This document shows positions 10,390 through 22,782 of a DNA stretch of 55,458 nucleotides, one piece after another. Numbering within the stretch: position 1 is the first letter of the stretch; the number at the start of each line of letters is the position of its first letter. The position numbers were made by a program, and so were the translations under genes. Origin of the DNA: Phytophthora quininea (Eukaryota > Oomycota > Peronosporomycetes > Peronosporales > Peronosporaceae); NCBI GenBank assembly GCA_011947345.1, contig JAAVTG010000469.1, forward strand, positions 1 through 55,458. The letters run 5' to 3'. The notes beneath the pieces are model-generated. The model had not been told where the DNA came from. It worked only from the letters and a program-made list of their open reading frames with translations, and did no database searches.

Positions 10390-12042
10390 TCAGCCGAGAG
10401 TTAGCGAACGAAAGAGAGAATCGTATGAAGCGGCAGCAGAGAGGCGCGAGCCGGCGTCAGCTCTGGTGTTTGTTGATCCGGCGACATGGGCAGCCGAAAA
10501 GCGGATGCTGAACGACATCTCCCAATGCCCAAGAAGGCGGATGAGATCTTGGGCGCGAGGGTTGCCAGAACACATCCTGTTCTGCTAGGCGACCACCGAC
10601 GCGTTGTCGATGAGGAAACGGACGTGAAGTGGCCGATCCCGGGGAGGGATAATTGGGACCAACGTTGTCCCTAGGCGTGGGCAGCAAAGGCGCACGAGCG
10701 TGCGTTCGGAAGGAGAAAACCGGTAGGTAAGGGCCTCTTTGGACTTGGTATCGAGAGCACAGAGGCCGTAGTCGCTCGCATCCATTTCCACCGTCACGTC
10801 CGGTGGGGGAGAGCATGAAAGTATTCCAGGGGTACGCCGTTCAGTACGGGGCAATGGAGGATATGCCACCACCACAATAAGTCCATCCGCATTGGCTCCG
10901 AGGCCACCACCCGAAGAAATCGATCGAGGCGAGACTCCCGGCGTCGGAGGCGCTGAAGGAAGGGGCGTGCACTACGAATGCAGGTTGCAACATGCCGCAA
11001 GCTGCCCAGAAGCGACCGGTAGTCTTTGCGGGAGAGTTCCGGGGAGTGGTAGGCTGCGGCAACCAGCCGACGAGCCTTGATAAGCTTGGGCCTTGGCATG
11101 GACACTTGACCGGTGACTGTGTTAAACGTTAGGCCGAGAACGGTGCGTGTTGTATCCCAGGGTGTAAACTTGTCCTCACTCACCGCCGCGGACCCGAGAA
11201 TGGCCGTCATGGCGATTCGGAGCGACCGCTCCATCTCCGAACAGGACGAGCCAACGTCCCGTGCAACGTTAACATGGTCGTCGACCCAGTGGTAGTTGAA
11301 GGAGCCGCCCGGGTTGCTGACGTTGGAGTGGCGCCCGTGAACATGTGCAATCGCGCCTCCAAAAGCTCGTACACGCCTGGGGAACCCGTCCAACCGAACG
11401 GGGCCGATAATTCGATAATCAATGCATCCTCGCCGGGAATGAGCCCGGCGAACATGTAAACACATTCACTGTGGATGCTCACGTTGCGGAAAGCGGATGC
11501 CACATCTCCTGCCATCAGCTTCACCGGGGAAGACGGGTCTTCGCGCCTCAGACGGTGGATTTCCCCGCGATGGCGTCGCAATGTTGGTAATCAGCGGGAG
11601 GAATGCAGGCTTCGTCCGTAAGGTCGTTGACCGATGCTCCTTCGGGAAACGACAAGTCGTGGATAACGCGGTCCGTGACCTGCGGGTCCCCGCCCGCCTT
11701 GTCGACGACTCCGAAGGGGCTGCTAAAAACGTCCGGCCAAATTGTAAGGATGTTCATGTCGAGCACCAGGCAACGACCCGCGACTTGTTCTTTGCGAACG
11801 TTTTTGCCTAAGGTATTAGCGCGTTCCACCGCAGAACCGTGATTCGTTGGGGGAGTTGACTGATGGGGAAGCGGGCTGTGGAGGGCGACATGGGCACCAA
11901 CCTCTGCGACCTGGCGGAGTCGTTGAAGACGCGGGTAATCGGCGCAAAGGTGATCGAGAACACCGGGGACTATACTTTTGTTGGGGCGGTAATCGCCCAC
12001 GGTCTGCCCGCGGACCAACTCGACAAACCGCGCCAATGGCAT
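10390..12042 (-). pseudogene. YR retroelement reverse transcriptase and RNase H
   Basis: Blocks in order: CLVLDMNILTIWPDVFSSPF and DRVIHDLSFPEGASVND (fingers, frame ending 11,548), DVASAFRNV (motif A Asp at 11,506), APFGWTGSPGVY (motif B, about 11,400), YHWVDDHV (catalytic DD at about 11,285), GLTFNTVTG and MPRPKLIKARRLV (thumb). RNase H follows with VEMDASDYGLCALD (Asp at about 10,782), RFLIDNASVV, and HVAGSTNTRADAGSR. Catalytic residues are kept but the domains lie in four or more frames. The reading is continuous with the recombinase downstream, which is the layout of a YR-type pol. Confidence 0.85.
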
Positions 12043-12509
12043 ACGGGTACGGCGTACAAACTCGGAGAAAACCGACTTGAGCGGAGTGTCAAGGAGGAAT
12101 TCTTCCTGCGATCCTGAGCCCTTGCTGATCGGGGGCTGGCCTCGGGCAATGCTAACTCATGTTTTGCAAATTCGCGTTTAAGGCTGAGCTTTTGTAGTTT
12201 CCGGTGGCTGGCCGCTTGAGACGCCGCGTTCAGAGCAAGACTGTCCGCTGTTGTCTCGTGAATAACGTGTCGGCCAGCAGGCCGTTCAGTTGGTCCAGCA
12301 CCCGTGGTCGCCGCTGCCGTGCGGGAGCTCGCGTGAAATCTGCTGCTCGAAGCCCCGTGATTGACACGGAGCGAGATTCGCCGGGCATCTGATCCTGCAG
12401 TAACTCTAGGTACCGCCCTGGAGCCTGTCGACGGGCCTGCGACTGTTGGATTACCGCGTGTTACCCGTGGTCGTTTTATCGCATCCGCCGCGCACGGCGG
12501 TGTGGTGGT

Positions 12510-12625
12510 AGGCTGTTCGCTTGGCTGTATATCCGTATTATTAGCGCATGGCTGTATGGCCATAGGCTGTCGGTGTGGCTGTATGGCCGTATTAATCGTG
12601 CATGGCTGTATGGCCGTAGGCTGTA
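12510..12625. repeat. 54-bp tandem repeat within the YR element
   Basis: Two full units of 54 bp (12,510-12,563 and 12,564-12,617) and the start of a third, built around repeated TGGCTGTATGGCCGTA. The length is a multiple of three, and the minus frame reads a Pro/Gln-rich repeat with AIQP cores. It lies in the linker between gag and reverse transcriptase. Confidence 0.75.
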
Positions 12626-13186
12626 CCGGTGGGCGTGCGGTCGAAAGGCGGACGTCATATCGAAGCTCCTGGCGTCATGGCCCCGTTTCACGACGACAAC
12701 CGGTGGAGGTCGCAGCAATCGCACGAGACTCATTGGGAGGAGAAGAGCTGGTATCATTAGCTACATTATCCCGCAAGGAAAACCGTAGCGACGATGAGTC
12801 GCCATCGCCACGGCCTCTTCAAGCCCTGTTGCCGTGGCTACGGTCGCCGCGCTTGTCGTCGCGGTCGATTCCGCGATGGTCGTGGTCGCGCCGGGCAGTA
12901 GGGCGTCGGTCCTAGTCGTGGTGGTCCCGCTCACGATGCTCACGAGTGCGGCGCTCCCGTTCCAGACGTTAGCGCTCGCGGCGGTAGGTGTGCTCGACCC
13001 ATTCACGAAGGCGCCTGGGCACGTGCCCGCGCCAGTTGTGCACCCGGTTTGGGTGGCCGCACCTCTCGGCGGTACCCCAGAGCACTCTACGCCGCCGAGG
13101 TTGCGAAGGCAAGGCTCTTGGCCGTACCGGTTGACGGGCACGAAACTCGAATCTCGTCGGGAATACCCTTCTGGCGAGGTTGCTGT

Positions 13187-14744
13187 TCAGACGGGTCGCG
13201 ACGGTAGTTGTGGGAACGTCCCGCATCGCCGCCATGCGGGGGCTCGATGAAGGGCGTTCACCAAGGCCATGCACCATTCGCTCCCATGGTAGTCAACAGC
13301 GTCGACGGCGGCGGTGAATTTCGCCCACCAGGTCGGCTCGTCGAGTTGAAGACAGCCGAGGGCAGCACTGAGCCATTTGTTGACGAAAAGGAGCGCCAAG
13401 CGGACGCGCATGGGCGTCTCTCCTGGGTCCGCCTTCTTGTTCAGGGAGACGAAGGATCGCAGGCCTTCGACCAGATCCAGCATGTGCGGGTACCATAGCT
13501 CCTGGCCCATCATCGTCAACCCGTGAATGCCGTCCAGCAGCTCGCCGTACGACGAGCATCTCACTTCAGCCCTTGGCAAAGTCGCCGCCGGCGAGAAGTC
13601 GCTGGCGAAGTTTCCGTTCGATGAGCCAGCCTCCAATAAGGCCTCCTCATTTTCCGCTCGAAAATTCATGATGGTGAGCTTTTGTGAGCCGAGACGACCG
13701 CTAAAGACGGCCATCAGCACGGACGGGATGTCCTAAAACACACACTCTCTGCTTCGCGAAGTTTCAGTACAAACGACATTGCAGAAACAGACTTACCAGT
13801 AGCGTCGGTGAAGCCCTTGAACATGCGGCCGGCAGCGAGGGCGTGCAATTGTGGTGGTTGATAGTCGCCTTTCGCCTTCTTCGACTCTCCAGGAAAACTT
13901 CCCGCAGAGAGGTGACACACTGCATCAGCCGGCATCACTCCCCGTGAGTTGGGCAGCGTTGCTTGGGCTGGGCGGTGAGCAGAGACCAGCCCTGCACCGC
14001 TTTTCAGGCGTTGCACTTCGTCTCGGAGGAGCTGTAGCTCCTGCATCAACGCGGCTGGTGAGGTCTCGACTGGAGTTGGTGCCGCATGAGTGCCATCCGG
14101 CTGCAGACCAGGAGTCTTGGACGCCACTGCCGTGTCTTCGGTGTTCGTACCGCCTGGATGTACGCGGCCATGAACTCATTGAGGTCAAAGGCCCTTCTCC
14201 CGGAGCTCTGGGCCGTAGACGTGCTCGGCGCGCACTGGCGCGTGCGCAGAGGAGGCGTTTCCAACGCTAACTGGGCAGTTGGGTCCGCCGCCGGTTGGCG
14301 AAGCGGTGCTTCAGAGCCATCGCTGGTGCTTGGCATCGCGCAATGCGATGTGGCAGTCACAGCTGCCATCGTGACAGGTTTTGGGGCGATGGTACTGGCC
14401 AGTCCCTCCAGAAGCTCTGGATCGCCTAGGGAGGGCGAGCTGCGCGCGCTAGAGCCGGTCTTGTTGGACGTATCACCGTCGGAGTCGCCGGTCACACCCG
14501 CTGGCGCAGCCTCCGTGGTAGCCTTGGACGCGGGCTTGCGCGCGGCAGCTGAGCGCGTTAGTCGCTTTTTCCCTTTCGAGGTGCTTGTTACCTCCGGCGT
14601 CGGCTGTTTACGTTTCGCCGTACGTCTCCCGAGTGGCGTTGCTGACGAACGGGGAGACGAGGCAGCTTGCGCTGTCACGTCTGCCGCAGCGTCGTTGGTC
14701 ATGTCGACCAGCTGGGGGACAGGAGGCTCGGAGCTTGACGGCAC
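13187..14744 (-). pseudogene. YR retroelement gag-like region with an intron-like segment
   Basis: Three overlapping frames make one region. The first (from 14,744) is Ser/Thr/Ala/Pro-rich and ends in DLNEFMAAYIQAV. The second holds a short coiled coil (LMQELQLLRDEVQRLK, near 14,040). The third, down to 13,187, has a helical Trp-rich part (DGIHGLTMMGQELWYPHM, LFVNKWLSAALGCLQLDE, WWAKFTAAVDA), like structural gag domains of oomycete YR elements. Between frames two and three lies 13,733-13,796, with GTAAGT at the 5' side and TTTTAG at the 3' side, 64 nt, which looks like a spliceosomal intron. Splicing there still leaves the frame off by one, so a further indel is present. An arginine-rich stretch follows downstream (12,760-13,000). 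Confidence 0.6.
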
Positions 14745-14979
14745 AGTTGCCGGAGGGGAATCGGAGTGTTGGAGCTCATGGAAGATGTTGGAATCGTGGA
14801 GAAGCCCCGCAAAACTTTGCTTAGTTGTCTAAATCTAAACTGCCAGCGCTCATGAAGCGCATGGCGGCACAGCCAACGGATGGCTGTAAGCTGAGGCTTG
14901 TTGTTGGTGTGCAAAACACCATTTCTAGCTCTGCCAAAAATGAACCAAGCGTGCACGAGACGGCGAGCTAAAACCACGC

Positions 14980-15460
14980 TCTTATCCCAAATGCACCGCT
15001 GAAGCGATGGTAAATGCGGCTTCTAGTGGTCGCTTGGACATTGTCCAGCGGCTCCACGAGAACATGAAGCTCAGTCTATCGGGCATAGCGATCGGTTCTG
15101 TTGCGGAAAAGGGGCACATAGAGGTGGTGAAATGGCTCTGAAGTGTGTACGGCTTGGGCAATGGACTACGCTGCAACTAATGGACGTCTTGAGATGGTGC
15201 GGTGTCTTCATGCAAATACTACGACGGGTTGCACAACACAAGCGATGGATGGAGCAGCCACCGAAGGCCACTTAGACGTCGTGAAGTGGTTGCATACGAT
15301 TCGGGGAGAAGGGTGCACGACGAAAGCGATGGACGGAGCCGCTAAGAGAGAGCGCTTCCATGTTGTGCAGTGGCTACAAACCCACCGCACTGAAGGATGC
15401 ACTGAAATGAGCTTTGCTGATGCTGCCAGTTTCAAGCATCTCGAACAAGTGAGTTCATGA
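14980..15460 (+). pseudogene. Ankyrin-family gene, 3' part of a split copy
   Basis: Repeats of about 28 residues run in one strand direction: CTAEAMVNAASSGRLDIVQ, then GHIEVVKWL ending at TGA near 15,141, and after a shift AMDYAATNGRLEMVRCLH, AMDGAATEGHLDVVKWLH and FHVVQWLQTHRTEGC. The reading ends at 15,460, short of the family C-terminus. It continues the repeat order of the fragment at 8969-9180 and converges tail to tail with the long pseudogene at 15,686-17,749. Confidence 0.65.
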
Positions 15461-15685
15461 CAGATCTGGCGCCTTAAAATGCCGATAAGGTCCTGCAGTG
15501 GATTTCGTGTGATCCTTTTACCATCGGCTCCTCCGAAAGCATTGATAGCAAATTTCATTCACAAAATCATAACCGTTTGGTTTCCTGCTTTGGTTCATCA
15601 AACATGCCGACGCCTTCATCACAAAAGAAAAGTAAAACTTGGACGTACGACAGCGTGCTTATCTCATGCTTCTTAACGACAGCAT

Positions 15686-17749
15686 TCATGCTTCTCCTTC
15701 TTGAGCGCGAAACTCAGGATAATGCTCGAGAATCCACTCATGCAAGTCCGGAATACGAATTTCCGGGCTGTACATCCATTCGGCTTGTGAGTCCGATGAC
15801 TTCTCCCACTCGTTGTGAACCTGAGAGTGTAGGAACAAATCAATCTCGAAATTGCCATTGATCGCTGCTTCGTCGAGAGCCTCCGTTGTACAGCCCCCGA
15901 CCGATGCGTAAACAACCAATGGACAATTTTGAAAGAGCCCTCCTCAGCAGCGCTATCCATCGCATATGCCGTGCAGCCCTCGGTTCTGTGAGTATGCAGC
16001 CACTAAATGACTTCTAGATCACAACAATACGCTGCTTTATCCATGGCACTACTGGTGCATCCTTCTGACCGATGCGATTGTAGCCATTTCTCTACATTTA
16101 AATGACCACTCCCGGCCGCGGAGTTCATGGCGCTCTCCGTACAGTCTCCACTAGTATGTTTGTGCAACCATTGCACCATTTCCAGGTTTCCGGATCCTGC
16201 GGCGTTGTCCATCACAGCAGTGGTGCATTCATCTGGGCATTTCTGAACCAGCCACTTCACGACTTTAAATTGACCAAATTGAGCGGAATTAGTCGACGTT
16301 TCCGAGATACTCTCTCTCGATTCGTGCTCGTAGAGCCATTGTACAATCTTCCGATGGCCACAAAGTGCCGCCGAATTCATTGCACGCGTCCAGTTCAGGT
16401 TTGGTATAGTCGAGCAGAGCCACTGGACCACGTTTAGATGTCCATTGCGAGCTGCTTCGATTAATCCTTCTGTGGGGCACGTCAAACGAGATGTCCCCAA
16501 GAAATCGTCTCGCTTTCGCTTTTTCGATGCTGCGTTGAGGCTATGCAGAAATTCTAGCACGTTCAGATGTCCGTTGGCCGCTGCCGCGTCCATCGCATTC
16601 CTTTTCTTGTAGCTCCTTTCCGGAACGTAGTTGAACAAGTCCACGTCGGAGTCGTCCTTAAACTCAATGCACAGCCACTGAACGACATCAAGAAACCCAT
16701 TCTTCGCAGCCTCGACCATCGTCTTACCCGACACTTTCCCAGCTCGATTCCAAGCGTTCACGCGATAGCTGATATCAAGCCTGCACTGCTGTTCAGCTGC
16801 CTGAACGGTGCGTTCTACACTATCTCTCGGCATCATCGCCCGCACAAGAAGATACTTGGCGACTCTTAAATGACCATTGACAGCTGCAGTCTGGACGGCG
16901 AGAGAAACCTCTCCACCCAGATCAGTCAAATGAGTCTTCCTGGTACTCTTCACGTCGTGGTCGATCAGCCACTGAACCACTTCAAAGTTTCCACTTTCAG
17001 CTGCCTTGACTACCACTCTTTCAAGCCCAACAACCTCGTCCTTTTCGCTATCCACTTGAGCACGTCTAGTCGATCTTTAGCTGCAACCTGCTGAGCCATC
17101 CACGACTTCGCGTTGTGGTTGGGCCACTCGGCCAGTGCGATATCACACGTGCTTACTGCCGATATAAATGCTTCGGCTCTAGCGTGTCGTCCCGGAACGT
17201 TAGCATGAAGCCACCACACCACATTACCGTGGCCTTTGTCCACCGCTTTGCACATGAGATCACTCGTCCACTCGACGCGAAGTCTTCAGCTTGTTGACGA
17301 GCACTTGCCGTCATAAGTTTAGTGTCACGTTCCCGGAAGAACTGCAAAATGTCGATCTGCCCTGTTTTAGCCGCTTTCTTCACCACTTTGGAGCGGACTA
17401 AACAGCCCTGAAAGTGATCGAACAGCCACTTGACAATGTCGAGTTTCCCTCGCTCGACGGCTTCTCTTAGTGACGCATTGAATTGGTATTGACGGTAGTG
17501 TCTGTCGGTCCTCAGAAAATTTCTGATGGTCCATGGAACCGTGGAGATGGCCGAGTTATTAACGAACACTTCATTGCTCATCCATATGCGGTCTAATAAC
17601 TTGATAGACTCGAACTTGACGGCCTCGTCCAACGGCAGCTCGATGAAGCTGTCCAGGTAGGTAGAGACGGAGCTGACGACGTGAGGCAGGCCGGTGAACT
17701 CACCCCTGGAGCGGAATAACAGCGTCACAGCGAGCAGCGGGTCCGCCAT
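15686..17749 (-). pseudogene. Ankyrin-repeat family protein, full length but broken
   Basis: ATG at 17,749 (MADPLLAVTLLFRSRGEF) starts the family N-terminal domain (LPHVVSSVSTYLDSFIELPL, IKLLDRIWMSNEVF, FLRTDRHYRQYQFNASL). Ankyrin-like repeats continue to the C-terminus ([20 protein letters not shown], stop 15,686). Breaks: two frame changes, near 17,290 and near 17,050; an in-frame TAG at 16,003-16,005 ([18 protein letters not shown]); and a shift near 15,910. The largest open piece, 16,003-17,055, is 350 residues. The region upstream is AT-rich. The copy is the longest of the family in the window and serves as a guide for the others. Confidence 0.82.
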
Positions 17750-20330
17750 GGCGCTTTTGATTGTCAAGGAAATTTATAATTTGTTATAAAATAGAGTTTT
17801 TCCTATATTTTATGATAAGTACATGATTGATAAGACTTTTACAGTATAAAAACGTGAGTTTACATTTTTGTTAGTATTTATTATTCTAGAGAAACCAATA
17901 AAAAACTAGGGCTACACGAAGGCTGAGACAGAAACAGCGACAATATTCCCGCAGTATCTAAAATGTGAAAATATATCGAAATGCATTATATATTCTGTGC
18001 ACATTGTACGATCGTGGTACTGCCATAAATTATCCAACACCAACAGGACATCGATATGCAAAGCGCCACAGACATTTACGAGATTGACGTCTAATCTCGT
18101 TTTGTCCAGTCTTATCATGTAATTCACCGGTTTTGTAATAGTAAAAATTCGCAGAAACAATGTAGAAGCTAACAATTAGTTTACTTTAAAATTCTTCTCC
18201 AACCCCACCAGTTTCCATCCGTCTCAACTGCGCGATGGTTTCCTAGGTGGCTGTGATCCTCGCTTCCACCGCGATCGATGCTGCGTCCGTCATCGAGTTG
18301 TTCAAGGCCTAGAGGGTGATGAAAAATCACCTGGTAGCGTGTTGCGTATGCAGCAATGCGTTACTCGACACCATTCATGTATAACATCTTAAGTGCACAT
18401 GCGAATCCTATAGTAACACGGTAGAAGTTCGTCCCGAGACATGGAACTAACACGTGAAGTCAAAGACGTCGCAATCAGCGTCTCCAACCGCGTTGTGCTG
18501 AACTAGTCACCGTCATCCATGACATATCAACCCTTGAGCGGTTGCTAATACCCCGTGATGTACATCAAAGGGCAGCTAGTATTTCCAGACGATGAGGCCT
18601 CTGCAACGAGGAGGAAATTGCAGTGAGATTACCGTATCTTGTCGAAAATCCCAACAACGAGAACAGTGTAGATCACTTGATTGAGTTTGAATGGCCTTCA
18701 CTTTACGCGAATCCGGCCCGAATTCGATAAGATGAAGCCAAACATCCTTGCCCAGTGGTGTAAGACAGCAGGGCAGATGGTGCTTAGTGCCTACTGTAAC
18801 ACGGCGGGGCTGTGTGCTGATTTCTGGTGATATCAGGCACTGCGAGGACGCTGCCGCGATCAAGCCGGTTGAGCAGTGCAATGCGGTGCTCAAACGGGAT
18901 GTCATCGCGCACTGGAATGTCTGTGCTGCTAGAAAACCTGAAATTGTCTTTGAAATTAATTTTACCATCGTCCTTGAGCCCAAAGGACGCTTTAAATGGC
19001 TGGGGTCGCGAGCTACAACGACAGAGAAGACGATCGACTGGACGTGTGGTCCCGTTGCATCTCATCCTTTACAGAACACCCCACGTCCGGTAGACACGCA
19101 CTGGACGTGAACTAGTAATTGCGAAACAGTAGCAATGTTGGTCGATGAGCAGTAAAACAGTACCACCACTACTTACGATGGCCTTTGCCAGCGCTCTGGC
19201 ACCTGGATTGCATCGTCTCCAGTAGTGGCGTGAATAACGATTTTACCTCCCTCAATATCGTAGTAAACCATAGCGCCATAGACCCTGGCGGTCGATGCCA
19301 TTTACGCAGGCTACTGTTTCTGTGCATGCGCACTAATCGCAAACCTAGCGTCTTGATCCACAACGCCGGGAACTCGCGGCCTAGCTTCCTGATGCCGTGC
19401 TGACCGCATCATCGATCTGCGGTGATCTCGCTTTGCGGTTAAAACTGATGTACATCGGTTTTGGCGGGTGTAATATCAGCAGATAAGCGAGGGGAGTTGC
19501 GTGTGTGCGCGTTTTCTTGCCGACATTTAATATGATTCGGGCGCGCTGGGATAAAAATAGTGATTACGTGATTTTGATAGAAATAAAATTTATCAATGTA
19601 TTATGTTCAGTGATCTGTAATTCGCGAATTCGCGTTGGATACTTTAGGACAGGTTGTAGGAAGGTGGCGGCAAGTATGTTTAATTGTAATAACAATCATC
19701 AAGAATCCGTCGGGGAGAAAATAACTGCTGAAAAGACTCAAAATGCGTCCTATGACTGAAAAATAATATCTAACTGCTCCGGATTTGAATACCCTACGGT
19801 TTCATATCATCCCCTCTTTATGCCCAGGTGGGGTTATCTGTGGTACGTCGTGGCCTGGCATGTTTGACACCTTCTTCCCCTCCGTGCCTCACCGAAGGTG
19901 GCAACCGTGTGTGACTTCAAGGTCGTGTGCTTATTCGCACGGAGATGGGAGGGTCAGACACGCGCCTCACGGAGGTCGCCGTCCAGGACTCTTCCCCAAA
20001 TATCACGGCGACGACGTCGGGGTCCGTTGCTTAAATATCACTTTCTGAGGCGGTGGCATAGCCCTGTGCACAGGCGAAGAAGTTGCGTCGATAGATTCTT
20101 GAGCTTAACCGAGTAAATTATTTATATCGTGGTTAATAGAAAGGCGCTTCTTCAGCCTCTATCTTTAGCACTTAGCGTATTAAAGGTTTAATCATACATA
20201 TCTTTTACGTAAAAAGGAATCCATTTGGCCAATTAATGTATTTTCTATCTGACAAGACGCTGATCCATTTTCAAACCACAATGAGAGCTATCAATTAGGA
20301 TCGGTGATGCGGTATGAAACGCCATATCTA

Positions 20331-20351
20331 AACATATATATATATATATAC
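20331..20351. repeat. (TA)n microsatellite
   Basis: A run of about nine AT/TA dinucleotides in AT-rich intergenic DNA. Confidence 0.9.
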
Positions 20352-20942
20352 GTGGTAAACAAGGAATGCGAAAAGTAGATTCTGTTCTGCGTTGCAATTA
20401 ACAGAGGGTCATGAAACAAATGGAAGTCGTAATTCAACCTTAGCGCCGATAAGCAAAATCCCAGCAGCTTGATTGAGGACAAGCCAAGCAGATGAAGTTG
20501 GTTCAGATTGATTCCAGAATATTACATATGCGAACCGAGAAAGGAAAGGAAATAAGCCTCGGCCCGTGGTGTAACTGAGTCCAATGTTCTCTCTATTTCT
20601 ACTGTGGGATACACTGAAGTACTCGCTGGTGATACGGGTGACGATGTAGGATTCGCCCATTTGGAGGCAAACCTCGTATTAATAACAAAACGCTAGGAGT
20701 TGGTGTTAGTACACGCCGACTATAAATAGTAGAGGCACTCATTGCAAACTTACTGTTCGGATTTGTGTTAGATACTTCCAAAATATACATACAATCTTTA
20801 AAATAAAACCGTGTCCGTGTGTTTGTCCGTCAGTCACGCTTTTCAGGGCTTCTGATTGGTAGAAAATAAAACTATAACCTAATTCAGTACATCCGGCCAA
20901 GCGAAGCGAGGCTTTTGGCTTAGGCGCTTCAGAGAACGAAGA

Positions 20943-20981
20943 CTGCGCCGCTTTGCGGCGCAGCCAACTGGCTTTTTCTAA
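20943..20981 (+). mobile_element. Possible Helitron 3' terminus
   Basis: A perfect 9-bp stem (CTGCGCCGC / GCGGCGCAG, 20,943-20,951 and 20,955-20,963) with a 3-nt loop is followed 14 nt later by CTAA and then T. A GC-rich hairpin shortly before CTRR at an A/T junction is the standard 3' end of Helitrons. The preceding 60 bp (GCGAAGCGAGGCTTTTGGC) is also unlike the AT-rich surroundings. The 5' end was not found. Confidence 0.4.
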
Positions 20982-22782
20982 TTATATGTACATTTTGGAA
21001 GTAGTATGAACTAATTGCAATCTATGATCACCTCAGGAATAGTCATTACTTTACCTCTTTTCTACAGCTGTTTGAAACGAAGAAATATCCAACCGAAGCA
21101 ACGCAGGAATATGATCCGCGATTCAAGATGACTTGAAACCACAGTTAACGTATTCTGGTTTCATACCGATATATGTAGCATCGATCAACTACCTGAAGGC
21201 ATTGAAGTAGATATGTAGGATTTCTTTCAACTCCAGTCATCGTGACGTGGGCCACACAAGAAGGTGCATTTGGAATTAGCTCGACTGCACAGATGATCGT
21301 AGTTGAGTTTGGGTGAGGTGTGGTGGGTTTTCGTCGATGATGCAAATGCAGAATGAGCTTTTCTACGTAGAATCCTTGCTGTGGAGCTGTCACTAGGTTG
21401 TCTGGTTGTGTTTTCGCTCAGTCCTGGTGTTGCGAAAACTCGATCTTCCGCATTGCAAAAGATGCACAATTGCACCATCCCATTCTGTTTCCCTCGCTGG
21501 GACGCGTATTAATTCTTCCAAGGACTCCCGCAAGACGTTCGTGCAAATCGTTGGTATCACATAGAGCAGCCCAGTTCATTTTATGTTTCACTCGCACTCC
21601 ACAGATTGACCTCGGGCTGTTGGTCTTGACGGACCGGTTCGGCGCTCCATCAGGGTACAACATTTACAAGGATTGACACCAGGTCAAACAATGGAACGAC
21701 TTTTAATTGTTTACCTACTCTTTCAAGATGTCGCTGGTCGATCTCTCTGATGCACTGGCAAGTGATAATTACTAAGACTAATATATGTCAGTACAGGCAA
21801 GTGTGTCTTGGTCGCGTTTGAAAATGTACAGGATTATACTTCTCGACGGAGAAGAAGAACAGCAAATCATTCGCGCCATGGGCTTACACGTTCGTCCGCA
21901 CGGAGTATCAATTTGCGTACAAGGTGTTTTCCAAACGGTGGTTTATTCTGCGAAGCGATAGTTTTTCTTTCCCTACCTCGTGCGACCGCACGTCAAAAAC
22001 AAAACAAAACATTTCGTTCTTCATGTTGTACATCAGCAGACAAGTCATAGAAAACTAGCAAAATACGCGTAGAGAAGAACCGAGCAACGGTACCTGGAAT
22101 GCGCAGTCGATCACCGTTTTGTGCACATTTTGCCTGAACCTGAAATATCACCTTTATGCACTCGAAAACCATCCGCACCCTTTGACCATATCCTGGCATG
22201 TCCATATATAGCCCAATGTCGATAACTCCAGTCCATACTTACAAACATTTTTTCTATCGGTGCATTTACGAAAAACGTACAAAATTCAACACGGAGCAGG
22301 GATGGGCTGGCTGCGCTGCTTTGCGGTACAGTATGAATACTAGTACTTGCAAACATGGCACAATCGCTGGTATTTGCGTCATTTATTATATAAGTTTCCT
22401 CCTCGAAGAACGAAACCTATCTGAACAATGGACAAACCATAGTGCTTCCAGCATTTCATGTTACCTAACCTATTTTTAAGTGTCGACATGTTTTTTTATC
22501 GGAATCCTTGAAAATTAGTATTCTGAAATTCTGACGGCGAATTGGCCGAAGAACCGTTTTTGGAACTCGAGTAATGGCAACTTCCGGTGGCACATCAACG
22601 CATGTCACCCGAAGTGCCAGAGCCATCCAAGAGCATCGAGGTCGCTCAACCAGTAGTTGGCGGTCGGTTCGACGTGCTCGAACGCACCGTTTAATTTAGA
22701 GTAGAATAGCTCATTCCGAATTTTGTTCGCTAAAACTAAAGTCCGTGACTAAAAAAACAAGCTACAACTCGTCCGTTCCACT

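Larger units (their letters stand above)
9312..14744 (-). mobile_element. Tyrosine-recombinase retroelement (Ngaro/DIRS-like order), decayed
   Basis: Read on the minus strand, the order is gag-like region (14,744-13,187), a low-complexity and basic linker, reverse transcriptase (about 11,800-11,000), RNase H (about 10,790-10,430) and a tyrosine recombinase (10,282-9312). There is no integrase of the DDE type and no protease that I can see. The space between RNase H and recombinase is too small for the methylase-like domain of DIRS elements, so an Ngaro-like type is favoured. The coding parts lie in different frames with many single-base shifts, so the copy is inactive. It sits between two same-strand pieces of an ankyrin-family gene. 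Terminal repeats were not identified, so the outer limits are uncertain. Confidence 0.8.
17750..22782. other. Gene-poor, partly AT-rich stretch
   Basis: No open frame here shows a domain I recognise. The longest, 18,576-18,983 (minus) and 18,748-19,110 (plus), overlap each other and lack family signatures. The interval holds a TA microsatellite and a Helitron-like terminus listed separately. Confidence 0.5.

Noticed and set aside
10215..14832. Several long plus-strand frames across the YR element (for example 14,086-14,832 and 13,851-14,270)
   Set aside because: They are antisense to frames with clear gag, reverse transcriptase and RNase H blocks. The high GC content makes open frames common.
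16102..16869. Plus-strand frames opposite the ankyrin pseudogene (for example 16,567-16,869)
   Set aside because: Shadows of ankyrin repeats on the coding strand, with regular repeats that mirror those of the real frame.
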